Below are positions 29,149 to 40,200 of a stretch of DNA of 64,000 nucleotides, in pieces (position 1 is the first letter of the stretch; each line of letters opens with the position of its first letter). Position numbers and translations under genes: made by a program. This DNA comes from Amia ocellicauda (lineage: Eukaryota; Chordata; Actinopteri; Amiiformes; Amiidae), in assembly GCF_036373705.1 (NCBI RefSeq), contig NC_089851.1, positions 8,047,420-8,111,419 on the forward strand, written 5' to 3'. The notes below the pieces were generated by a model. The model was not told where the DNA came from, did no database searches, and saw only the letters and a program-made list of their open reading frames with translations.

Positions 29149-29379
29149 GTGTGTTTGTATACATATCATTTGTATTAAGTGTGTGTTTATATATAACTTC
29201 TATTAAAACGTGTGTGTTGTATATTGCGCTGCCGGACGATGTGGGATCTGTTTGGACCGCATGTCACCTCTGCCGTTGAAAAGAAAAAAAAAAAAAAAAA
29301 AAGTTTGATCTGAGTCCTTTTAAGCCGGGGATGTTCGGTGGGGGGGATCTGATTGAAGCCCCTGTGCTCCCAGTCCACT

Positions 29380-29600
29380 CCAGGGAGGGGGAGCTGTCTG
29401 GTTTCAATAGATCAAAGAGAGGTAATGCTGAATGGAGTCATTTGCAATTATAAGAATAATTAGCATCCCTGGTCCTCCAGTGCTAATCAGAGCCGGAGCT
29501 GATCTGTTTATATCGCGGCGCAATCAGACGGGGCAGTCGGAGTGCCTGCGCCCCCCAGGACTCAATAGGGACTAATCATCAGCAGCAAGAACGCCATTAT
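29380..29600. promoter_or_regulatory. Candidate conserved non-coding element 3, upstream of GBX1
   Basis: Between two simple-repeat regions, a GC-balanced stretch holds GGTAATGC, GCAATTATAAG, AATAATTAGC, GTGCTAATCAG and GACTAATCATC plus the SOX/TCF-like ATCAAAGAG. About 1.6 kb upstream of the GBX1 start codon. The composition stands out against very AT-rich flanks. Confidence 0.35.
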
Positions 29601-30135
29601 AGATATATAGATATGAAAAATCAGATCAAATTAACACTTTGACAAGGGAAAAAAAGGAAAAGCCTTGAATATTCATTTAAGAAAAAAAAAACCTAAGATG
29701 TTAAAATAAAGAATATTCTGGTCTGATTACAAGACAAAGACTTTAACAGATTTCTACATATTAGTTCATTGACAAAGCAAAAGCAACATTACAACCTGTT
29801 TATTACTATTATTATTATTATTACTACTTTTGTTCTTCTTAATATTATTATTACATTTATTACTACTACTGTTAATAGTAATAATAATAATTGTTGTAGT
29901 TCAGTAGTTGTTTTAATATTATTAGTAATCAAACAAAAATATCATGTAATACAAATATTATAATTATTATAATTTAAGACAAGTTATCAGAAATTATGTT
30001 TCAACACGTTTATTTTTACAATAAATGCTTCTCTTTTATAATGCCATGTCATGTCGAATACAATAATCATTCTTAATAGGCGGGAAACAATATAATTGCA
30101 CTAAAGTACTAAAACGTGTCAACTTCCTCACAACC

Positions 30136-30182
30136 ACGTCAACTTTTTAACGTGGGCGTTTGTGACGTCACCGCCCCACGTC
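30136..30182. promoter_or_regulatory. CRE/ATF site cluster upstream of GBX1
   Basis: A perfect palindromic CRE, TGACGTCA (30163-30170), flanked by CCACGTCAA and CCCACGTCAT within 50 bases, in a locally CpG-rich patch that ends in TGTGCGCGCAAAA. About 960 bases before the GBX1 ATG. Confidence 0.45.
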
Positions 30183-30514
30183 ATTTTGTGCGCGCAAAAC
30201 CCGAAGCTTCAAGGAAGAAACTCTGACACTCTTGAGTTCAATGCAACCCGGTTTCAGATTCTCCTTGACCTTCTCATCTCATCCCTTTATTGCCATCTAA
30301 TTCCGCACAAAATCCTCCTCTCCAGGGGATAATTATCTGTGCACTTTTTCCGAGGCCAAACACATTGTTTTCCTTCCGAAGAGAAGAAAAGAGCCTTTTT
30401 TTGGTCATTCTTTTAGAAAAGTGCAGGAAAAAACATCTGCCTCTCCTCTTTTCCGACTCCTCTGCCACCCGCCCCCTGCATTTCACAATAGCACCCTTGT
30501 TTTGTGTCGCTCCC

Positions 30515-30740
30515 CCCTAAATCCTAAGTAATTACCAATCATCAATCAAAATTAATAATAGTTGATTAGGCTGGTGTGGTCAAAGATTAGGGAAGGGGAA
30601 GGTTGCAAACCATCCCTCACGCCGCTCCCAGGCACCCTGGACCCCACTAAAGGGGGTCGGCTCTTCTATCTATTGCCCTCCACTGGGAACCCGCCGCCTC
30701 TCTGGCAGCCAAAAGAGTCAGGAGCTGAATAAGGAAATGA
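30515..30740. promoter_or_regulatory. Candidate conserved non-coding element 4, GBX1 proximal
   Basis: TAAGTAATTACC, ATTAATAATAG and GTTGATTAGG are followed by GTCAAAGATTAG and GC-rich sequence, within 600 bases of the GBX1 start codon. Likely part of the promoter-proximal regulatory region; not tested by comparison. Confidence 0.35.
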
Positions 30741-30828
30741 AGCGTAATTTGAGGAAGATGGATGAGTCTTGAGGGCAACACCCCCTCCCATCCCTCTTCT
30801 TCTGCCTATGATGAGCCTAGTGAGTGAG

Positions 30829-30834
30829 TGTGTA

Positions 30835-30904
<70 letters not shown>
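30829..30904. repeat. Compound (TG)n(AG)n microsatellite at the GBX1 5' end
   Basis: About 15 TG units followed by about 23 AG units, 220 bases upstream of the GBX1 ATG, probably in the core promoter or 5' UTR. No TATA box is evident nearby. Confidence 0.9.
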
Positions 30905-30907
<3 letters not shown>

Positions 30908-31126
30908 ATAGAGTGAGAGGGAGGCGAGGTAGAGTCAGGGCGCATTGGCTTACCGGAGAGGGGACGATTTGGAGACGGAGTAACTGTCCTGCCACAGTCG
31001 TCTTCACAGGGATAGCAGAGACGCGGAGAAAGGACGGGCTTAGCTCAGCACAGGAGACGGAGGATTTCTACCTCTGAGGAGGAGGATTTTAGTTTTTTTT
31101 TCACCACTATCTGGCACAGCACCAGC

Positions 31127-31577
31127 ATGCAGAGACCCAGTGGCCAGGGGACGGCGTTCTCCATCGACTCCCTCATTGGGACCCCACAGCCCCGGTCGGG
31201 ACACCTGCTCTACACGGGCTACCCCATGTTCATGCCTTACAGACCGCTGGTCATCCCTCAAGCGCTGTCCCACTCGCCGCTGCAGTCGGGCATCCCCCCC
31301 TTGGCCCCTTTGGCTTCCTTTGCCGGACGTCTGACCAACACCTTCTGTGCCAGTTTGGGACAGGGGGTCCCGTCCATGGTGGCTCTTACAACGGCGCTGC
31401 CCAGTTTCTCCGACCCGCCGGACAGCTTCTACCCGCCGCAGGAGGTCCCTGGACCGCGCCTGAGCGCCGCCGACCCCGGGGTGAGGAGAGCGGAGAGCCC
31501 GCATGCCGAGGACCTGCCGGTCCGGGACAAGAGCTCGGAGCTGCTCAACTTCTCGGAAACTTTCCAGACGATCACAG
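31127..31577 (+). CDS. GBX1: GBX1 exon 1
   Basis: 150 codons plus one base. Contains the Groucho-binding FSIDSLIG motif, the proline-rich middle region and an acidic end, finishing FSETFQTIT and a GTGAGC donor. One exon before and one carrying the homeobox is the normal Gbx structure. Confidence 0.94.
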
Positions 31578-32672
31578 GTGAGCCGGGCTGATGGATAAAA
31601 CGGGCTGGAGTGCGTTTACAAACTGAACCGCCAACATCTCCTACTAACTGCTGCAAATATGACAAATAAGACAAACATTAGCACTGACACAGGCAGCTGC
31701 GGAGAAATTACACATTGTGCAAAATAGATCTGCCACTGAATTATCTTTCAGTAGTTAAATTATTTGTTATCTTGCCATTGATATTCCCAATACTCATCCT
31801 AATTGTTATAATTATGTTTTTATTAGGCAAGGATTTAAATGAACATATTAATCGCTTAATGTAGTAGTAGTAGTAGGTGTAGTAGCAGTATAACATTAAA
31901 TTAATGAGAGCCTGCTACATTGTATTTGTTTAATATTAGTACTACATATATTATTAATTTGTCCGATAATAAATCCACGTATAAAGTTTATACTACAAAT
32001 AGTAGGCCTAAAATCTTGCAGTAAACACAACCTTTCATTTAAATTTCCACAAAAGTTGGTGAAAGGTTTGGCGTTTTTATCACGCTCATGGACTTTGTGG
32101 GAGTTTTATTTATTTTTTTCTCAAACGTTAAACTTTTTGGAAGTTATTTACCTTCTATTAATACTTTAAAACGTTTGCATGTTTGTATTTAAACTGCCAC
32201 TTCCGTGTGGCTTATAAAGAGACCCTCATTGCATTGAAATGCAAATGGAAAATGAAAATAAATAGTACAAAATCAAACCCACTGATTTATTGAGGCCTAC
32301 AATCGTCTTCTACTATGTTTTGTGCACCCGTTTCTTTACGAGTTGGCATGGGCTACTACAGACTTCACGGGCAAAAAACAACAATAATTGGAATATAGAA
32401 GATAAGAACAGATACAAAACACCTAGAGAGACCGAACAAAAAGATAATGCGAGATTAGAGACACACCGGTCATCCGCAAATATGTATTTATTTGTATCAG
32501 GAAACCAAGAACATAAAAAAGTAAAAAGTAAATCCACATTTTTACAAAAGGGACTGCAGTCGGTGACATGAAGTTTCAACTCTGTGCTGCACCTAGAAAT
32601 GAAATTATACTGTTTTATGAAACATGTAAAATACATTGATATTGGCATATCCCTAGACATTTTACTCCATTG

Positions 32673-32720
<48 letters not shown>

Positions 32721-32905
32721 AGTGTGATATTTACGGGGAGATAATTCTACCAGGGAGTCATGAATCGGACAATCCCTCAACATATGCGCTCATAAGGGTC
32801 TGGATAAGTTTGCTTCATACGGGACGATGTCAAAGAAAAACTTTGCGAACAAATAAAATGATTCGTTTAGACTTCAGTTTGAAAATATATTATTACTCTA
32901 ATTAC

Positions 32906-32951
<46 letters not shown>

Positions 32952-34008
32952 GCTATAATAATAATAATAATAATAATAATATTCTAATCATTATTATTCG
33001 TAGTAGTAGTATACATAATAGCCTACATTTATTGTGTACAATCGGCTTCAATTAAAATACTGATTACATTTAAAATATTATATTGTGGAGGTATTTTGTA
33101 CACCATTTTCTACACTTTATGTAATGGACAAACAAAAACAACAACAACAAAAATAACAAACAAACAGCAACAACATTATTATTACTATTAATCATTTTAG
33201 GTTCTTTGAGTTTTAAAATCAAACGCTACTAGAGCGAATAGGTATTATTATTGTTGTTAATAATACTAATATTACTAATACACACAATAATAATCATCAT
33301 CATAATAACTAAATAAATAACAACTAAATAATAATATTTGTTATTATTATTATTACATTTACATGATATTTTCAGTTTTAATTATTTCTCCTTAAAATAC
33401 CTTCGCTGCTAATCTTCAATAGAAAGCAGCCCCACGGCAGCGCACACTGGACCCCTGAGCCGCCACTGATGCTCTTGTCTCTGATTTCAGGCGACACCAA
33501 ACTGTACAGCTCGGATGAGGAGAAACTGGACCTGAAATCCGCCGAGACGCCCAGCAGCGACCGGGAGGAGGACAGCTCCGCCGACAGCGAGAACGAGAGC
33601 TTCTCGGACGGCAACACCTGCGGCTCCCTGTCCCACAAGAGCAAACTGAAACCCGGGGCCCAGGAGCCCCTGGCCCCCGGGGCCTCGGCGGGCAAAAGCC
33701 GCCGGAGACGGACAGCCTTCACCAGCGAGCAGCTGCTGGAGCTGGAGAAGGAGTTCCACTGCAAGAAGTACCTGTCCCTCACCGAGCGCTCCCAGATCGC
33801 GCATGCGCTGAAGCTCAGCGAGGTGCAGGTCAAGATCTGGTTCCAGAACCGCCGGGCCAAGTGGAAACGGATTAAGGCCGGCAACGTCAACAACAGGTCG
33901 GGGGAACCCGTCCGGAACCCCAAAATCGTGGTGCCCATCCCGGTGCACGTCAACAGGTTCGCCGTCAGGAGCCAACACCAACAGATAGAGCAAGGGACCC
34001 GGCCATGA
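31127..34008 (+). CDS. GBX1: GBX1, gastrulation brain homeobox 1
   Basis: Two exons (31127-31577, 33491-34008) give 322 residues; the split Gly codon joins exactly. An engrailed-homology FSIDSLIG motif (residues 11-18), which binds Groucho corepressors in this family, is followed by the Gbx-specific [13 protein letters not shown]. The homeodomain is at about residues 220-279 with Gln50 and Asn51 ([13 protein letters not shown]), followed by the conserved [16 protein letters not shown] tail. [15 protein letters not shown] and [14 protein letters not shown] mark GBX1, not GBX2. Gbx proteins are nuclear transcription factors patterning hindbrain, spinal cord and forebrain. Human GBX1 has a longer, glycine/alanine-rich N-terminal half; fish forms lack those runs. 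The ATG is the first in frame and directly begins the conserved MQR. Confidence 0.95.
32674..32717. repeat. (TG)n microsatellite in GBX1 intron
   Basis: 22 perfect TG units. Confidence 0.92.
32905..32983. repeat. Palindromic (ATT)n-(ATA)n microsatellite in GBX1 intron
   Basis: About 15 ATT units, a four-base spacer (GCTA), then about 9 AAT-type units. The halves are complementary and could form a hairpin in RNA as well as DNA. Confidence 0.92.
33491..34008 (+). CDS. GBX1: GBX1 exon 2, homeobox
   Basis: Opens [13 protein letters not shown], an acidic/serine region, then the homeobox at about 33697-33876 and the C-terminal tail to TGA at 34006. The acceptor is TGATTTCAG. The homeodomain shows no substitution at the DNA-contact residues I can check (RRRRTAF arm, Gln50, Asn51, Arg53). 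Confidence 0.96.
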
Positions 34009-34946
34009 GTGCGTGGCTGGAAAAAAGACTACTTTTCTTATACTAGACCACTACACAAACCACAAACACTGCCCGAACCTGCAGCTGAAGATCCAGAAGG
34101 ACAATGGATATGTGCAGCACGCAGAAGCTATAGGAACAGCTTTCTTTATTATAGTTGGCATTGTCTGTACAGCTGTCCAACGAAAGCAAATGATGTTGTG
34201 TTACAGGAATAGGGTCACTTCTGCAATACGAAAGTTTACAATTCTCACAGTTAAACTGCGACAATAAGCCAAGTTCTCTGTTATGTAAACACAACAGACG
34301 ATCCATATAATCGCCAATAGGTTACTTAAATTAAACAATAATATAAAGTTAATTAAGGCCCAGTATTTAATTAAACAAGTATTCCTATAGAGGGGCAGCT
34401 GCGTACACAGACAAAGGTACACAGACTCACTGAGCTGAACTCGGTTCCTAAATGACGTCACCCCATTTCACCTGAATACGTCATGTAAATGTTTACTTAT
34501 TTATTTTTTGTAAAATATGTAAATAGTGAGTGTCGCTGCTCGACACACAAGTGCACTATGAAATGAGATTGTATACAATTCTTTCTAAATAATATTTATA
34601 TGTTGCAATGTGGCGGGACGCCACAGGTGTAATTTTTGTTTCTGTTCTGAAATATTTTCCTTTGTGTCAATTTTGTGAATTTTATGCATGTTTGCTTACT
34701 TGTCGAAGCTGTTTTATTTCCCTCTTACTGTCGTGCAAACCGTTCTTATTTTCATTGATCTACACAGTTAGCATGTGCATTCAGATGTCTTCGTTAAGGT
34801 ACCGTTTAGAAACGTATTCGGCAGTTGACTGTGGAAATCAAAGTGTGAAGAAGAAAAAAAACGAATACAATGTATATCAGATTGTAATGAAATAATACAT
34901 ACAGCCAGGTTTCCTAATGTAAACATACATGTACATCTGTGATTTC

Positions 34947-34952
34947 AATAAA
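34947..34952 (+). terminator. Polyadenylation signal of GBX1
   Basis: AATAAA 939 bases after the stop, preceded by an AT-rich 3' UTR containing ATTTATTTTTT. No earlier canonical hexamer was noticed. Confidence 0.55.
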
Positions 34953-35139
34953 TTATTTTATATCAAACTAGAAATGCAATCCGAAATAATTACAGTTGAT
35001 TTTGTATTTTTATATATGTCGCGGCTTTTGAATCCGTGTTTTTTGGGATATAAATTGAAGATGGTCATATAATTCCAATATATATATATAGCAATGCGTC
35101 TTTAAAAAACAGTAGGAGACTGTATAATATGTAGGCTGT

Positions 35140-35345
35140 AATTTATTTCCATGGCGCGTCTGTGCTGTCACAACGTTACAACAACCAATTAACCCCTTTA
35201 AGACGCCAAGATCAGCGCATCACGTGTTCCCTAATTAGTACGGTGACAATTAAGTCTCGTACAGGAAATTATGTGTTGTCATTCACAGCGCAATAATCCT
35301 CGGGAAATACCATGAAATTACGTGTTATACATTATTTTATTAAAT
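35140..35345. promoter_or_regulatory. Candidate conserved non-coding element 5, downstream of GBX1
   Basis: AACCAATTAACCCC, CTAATTAGTAC, GACAATTAAGT and a CACGTG core within 120 bases, plus GATCAGCGCATCACGTG. Just downstream of the GBX1 3' UTR. Weak, composition-based call. Confidence 0.3.
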
Positions 35346-37059
35346 CACACAGACCCGTTACTGCTGGTTCGTTGTTTCAATCTGTCAGATGATGAAGTTT
35401 GGGACTCCGAGATTACAGACATGAATAACGTCTCTGTATTATTAGTATCCCAATAGACATCCCACTATTTCAGCACAGAGCTGTTATAACGGTGAGCACA
35501 TTCTTGTTTCTGACGGGTTTCTTCGTTTTCTTGTATTGATAAATAACGAGTCAGTTCAAAACCTTGGACTTAAAATAATTGTTGAACTAATCTATTTAAT
35601 TAATATTTGAAAAATAGCGGGACATTTAATCCCGTGCAGTGTTGTAATAGCGAGAGAAAAGATCTAATTGCAGAGGCAGATTTGAATATTAGCAAAAAGA
35701 CGAGCAAACGATATTCAGTTTCATACAACATTTAAGTTTATATAAATATGAACAAGCAAACTAAAAATATGGCAGCAAACTGTAGCATAGCCTCCCATTA
35801 TTTTCTCTGGTATTTGCCATCTAAATCTTATTATTTACTTAATCTTCTTCTTCTTCTTCCAATAGTGACACTGGGAAGTTTAGCATTATAAAGTCATAAT
35901 AAATAGTGACCTTGTATGAAGCTGATCATGCTTGCCAAGACTTAATTACACATGAATTATGTGTTTTGTGCTTTGCTCTTAGTCTCAGTGTGGCATAACC
36001 TGACCTGCTTGCTGGGAAATTGAACAGCATCCAATCAAAACTTCCCTTCCTTTGAATAAGTCATTACCATAATCTTTTGAGAAGGTCTCTGGCTTTGGCT
36101 GGGCCTTTGGTGGAGAAGATATCGCGTTCCAGTGAAAACTACATGAAAAGTATGAGAATTTCAATGAGTCTTCAATCCTATTGAGACCGACTGTAAAGAA
36201 TCTGTTTTTTTAAGGGATAGATTATATATTAGAATAGGAATCGGCAAGTTTCTACAAATCCCTTCATTTACTTGTTGCATATGGTCTTAATACAAAATAC
36301 AAATACAATCATTAGAAAGAAAGTACACTTAAGGTTAGAGAGTTATCCCTCATTGCACAGCAGTGGGAAGTTTAAAATAACATGTAACTAAACCAATTTT
36401 GTATCCTTCCTGTCTGAGTATTTGTGAGTTTCTATTCCCCCTCTCAGGCGAAGTTTTCCGAAGAAGCTGACAATTATACCAATCTAACTGGAATACATTT
36501 TTCTAAAGCTCCTTGCTTGATGATTTAATTAAACTCAATATCAATCACTTAACTAATTAAGGAGGATGTTGTAACAAAGCCCTGCAAGAGGAGTGTGTGG
36601 AAGGAGAAACACAACCTCGTTCTTTAGGACAAGTAGTGTAACTGTGGGATGACCCATTATATCTGTATTTTGTGTCTTCAGTAGCATAAACACATGATGG
36701 AGAAAGACTGGATTATGGTAAGGGAAGTGATTGATATCATAGTCACTAAATACAGGAGCTGTCTCAAAGCTAAACCAGACAGTAGAACCAGATTAAGAAA
36801 CACACTAAATCAGAGCTCTTTTCTCTGAGCACGGCCAGTTTATTGTATACATATAAAAGACTGGGAGACAACTCTGAGTTTTCTGAATATATGTTTACTG
36901 CACGTTCATTCCCCGCAGTTGCTCTGTGTGCCTGAAAAAACAGGGAAGGAGGCAAAATGTATCTGTGCGCTAATGTAGGTCAGTTGCCAGAGTTACCTTT
37001 TGTACACAAATAAGGGAAAGAGAGAGAAAAAAAAACAAAAAACCAGGCCCCAGTGATTT

Positions 37060-37240
37060 AGATAAATGGCGGTTTTTATTAGCCAATCATGGCGGTGAAT
37101 GGTCGAAATGGTGAGATTTGTGTTAATGAGAACAAGAGTGATTTATCTCTCTTTAGGAGGGAATACTGTCTCGCAGAGGAGTGATGGATCCCCATTAAAG
37201 TGGTCATTTCCAACACTTTGTAATGAACTTCACAATCAAT
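37060..37240. promoter_or_regulatory. Candidate conserved non-coding element 6
   Basis: AAATGGCGG, TTTTATTAGCCAATCA, TGTTAATGAG and CCATTAAAG in 150 bases of balanced composition. Composition-based call only. Confidence 0.22.
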
Positions 37241-40200
37241 CACTGCTGCTGGGGAGGAGGAGCCGTGGGGAGGGGGCACTTTCCCCTCATTCAGGAAAGT
37301 GAGTCCTCTGTTCTGGGCCGAGAGTCACACTACACACCCGAGCCTTTTCTAATGCGGGGGGGAGATCTCGGCACAGTGTGAGTCAGTGGACACAGAAGTC
37401 TGCATAATGTTAACCTCCTCAGTCATTAACTCCATCGATGGTCATTTTTGACATCAGCATGAGTATCCTCGGGCAAAATGACAAGCCATCTCTCTACTAT
37501 TGCTCATAATCAGAGGAGGAGAACAAGAAACCCAGACTCCGGAATAAAACAAAGATAGAAACAGATACAAAGCACTCATATGTCCGTTTTTGCTCAATTG
37601 TTTTAAGGTAAAGATTGAGCTACACAGGTTATTTATTTCAATTTCCCACTTAATTACTTGTTTATCATGTTTAGAAACATTGTGTCACCATTCTTTAAAA
37701 TGAGCTTTCCATTGTGTATATATATATATATATAATTATATTGATATTGATCGATACATCTTTAATGTACTGGTAATCAGAAGAGCAAAAACAAAATTAA
37801 TGATAAGTACCCAATTGGTATCCAAAGCAAACAATTGCTGAAGTGAGACACGTGGTAAATAATGACCTCGGCTCTTGTGATGCATGTTTTCTCAGTTTAA
37901 TTTCCCTGTTAAAATGAGAAGGTAATACATTCCTGCATAAATTAATGGATACGGAGTGAGATGAAGGGAGGTGCGAGTACAGCAGGTCTGAGTCATGTTG
38001 TATGAGGGGCGAGCAGTGAGTCTCCGTGTCTTCAGCGCCAGGGGACTCTGAGCCACTGGGGTCCTACAGTTAACCTCTTTCTGCAGTTTCATATAAAGAC
38101 ACGTTTATATAATGTGGAAGAGGTTTGTAGACAGATGATACAATAAATATAAAAACATGAAAATTACCAGGCTTGTATTGTGTTGCTTCAGGTCATATGA
38201 AAGCTATTCTCCTGCAGCTCTGTATAAAAGCTGTGGATAGTTCTGTGAGCAGCCCAGTGGATTTGTTGTTCACTGTTCTGCAGCTCTAAATGAAAAGTTG
38301 CCGTATTTGCAACAGTCTGTGGTGTTTGGGACTGTAATTTAACACTCAATCACCTAGTTAAACAATTGTTACATTTAAAATGAATCTGCCCCAACAAGCA
38401 CATACTTCTTGAGCATCTGAAAGACTTGCAACTTATCCAGTTTACACTAAAAAAACTTTTTTTTCCTGTTCAGATTATGTGTCAGAACCTTTCACAGGTC
38501 GTGGCTCCGCACTGGATCCAGGGCACAGAAACCGAAACGCGAGCAGAGAGTGAAGTACCATTTCATACTGCGTGACTGTAATGAGAATCTCTTGTGGAGT
38601 TCAGCCGCTAATGGAGAGAAGTGAGTTGGCACCGGGACGCCAAGCCCCTCCCTGGAGATTCTGCATGTATGTGCTGCTTGGCCAATAAACTGCGCGCTGG
38701 CTGCTGAAGGTGTCGAGTAATTATGGTCCCTGGCTGTAATTGGAGGTCGAGGGTGATTGTGTGTGTGTGTGTTTGTGTTTAGGGAGAGCTAATTGCAACT
38801 ACAATTGTTCATGATCTAATAATAACCGCATAATTGTCAGGACAGTTTAGTATCTTTAAATTAAGAGCGTTAATACAATTTTTATGGCCTAATAAGGAAT
38901 TGCAATATGCAACAGCATAATTATATACTAGTGTATAAAGGCAACTGTCCAGCCCTAATGAGAATAAATAAACAACATGTGAATCACAGACAGAGCTTCC
39001 TACTGGAATAACATTTGATAACTGGTCCACAGTGACACCCAATCCAGAATACATGGCAGTTATTTCACTGGATATCCTGTACACCTAAACCTCGTTCATT
39101 TAAATGTATTTTAAGGTTGTAGGTCACAAGAGGGCTAGACAACATTGCAAAGCATAATATACTGTATAGATATAACATCAATGTCTTTGTCAGATTCAAT
39201 AAAAGGATATCTGTATCCTTAGAATGTAGATTTAGGTCAAGGTAAGTATTATTAAAATGATTAAATGTACTAGTAAGTGCTAGTGCTTTATACTGTTCTC
39301 AGTTTTGGGGACTAAACCCATCCGTTAAAGCTGTAGAGAGAAACTGAGAGAAGGGCCTCTGACCGAGCCGGAGGTCCATGTGAAAGAGGTCACCCCTGTG
39401 GAAAATGGACCAGGCCACTTCTGAGATAATGTGTTTTTTCCCCCCTGACTAGAAGCCGTTTAGCTTCTTCTAGCATTAGATGGGGAACTACACAAAAGGG
39501 TGTCTGTATCCGAGTTTTATCTTCTCCTGTCATCTCAGTGTTTGTTCAATATCTCATCATTGTAAACACTCGCTCATTAGACCTTCATTAACGCTGAAAC
39601 AGCCTCAGTATGATAAATGCTTTGCCACCTGTCTGCTCGGCGTTGGGAAGGTGAGGAAAGCAGACCGCAAAAATGACGTGTCGTGGGAAATGGCAGCTTA
39701 CCCGCTCTGTGAAAATAATGTACTTTACAAATGTTCGTATTGTGTGAGGAAAACATACAAAGTTTGTATTGAAACTACAACCATGTTGATAGTGTGATCA
39801 AGTGTGTGTGAGTTTCTGTCCTGTTTTCAGTTCCATCCCTATAACATCACAGTGCAGTTTTGATGACAGGGATCAGTGAAATGTCCAGATCCGTCTGACG
39901 GGGCTTTGGGTACGACGAAATATTACAGTGTACAGTGCGGTGTCCCTCAAGGACCTGTCAGCTCCCTCGTTGTTTTAGTGCTGGTAAATTCAGTCACATT
40001 ATTTTATGTGTTTATTAGATGTTAATAGTATTTTAATCACTTGTAGTTATATCTCACATTTAATTTGCTTCTGAAACAATGCATTCTTATTAGCATTATT
40101 TTATTCTCACTGCGGAGTGCCTTGGGATCCATGTGATTAAAACGGCTATAGAAACAGGAGCAGACCACGGTGTATTTGAGTGCGATTTAGTCCCTCTCTC

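Larger units (their letters stand above)
23463..30828. other. Intergenic ASB10-GBX1, no gene seen
   Basis: 7.4 kb of AT-rich sequence. It holds many trinucleotide and dinucleotide microsatellites, a CTCF-like motif at 25180, candidate regulatory stretches at 29380-29600, a CRE cluster at 30136-30182, and another candidate at 30515-30740. The remaining stretches look like ordinary unique DNA. Confidence 0.65.
31578..33490. other. GBX1 intron
   Basis: 1.9 kb, very AT-rich and loaded with simple repeats: (TG)n at 32674-32717, palindromic ATT/AAT at 32905-32983, and loose ATT patches to 33360. No exon seen. Confidence 0.85.

Noticed and set aside
31040..31504. 154-codon minus-strand frame over GBX1 exon 1
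   Set aside because: Antisense shadow of the coding exon; low-complexity Arg/Gly-rich product.
33378..33993. Long open frames on the minus strand across GBX1 exon 2 (191 and 168 codons)
   Set aside because: They are antisense shadows of a GC-rich coding exon, with Leu/Ser/Arg-rich composition and no family motifs.
31127..34008. First reading of the homeobox gene as GBX2, and of the block as AGAP1-GBX2-ASB18-IQCA1
   Set aside because: The N-terminal half and tail of the homeobox protein carry GBX1-specific motifs, and the ASB linker and LWSLTYEQEL read as ASB10. The alternative block is the paralogous one.
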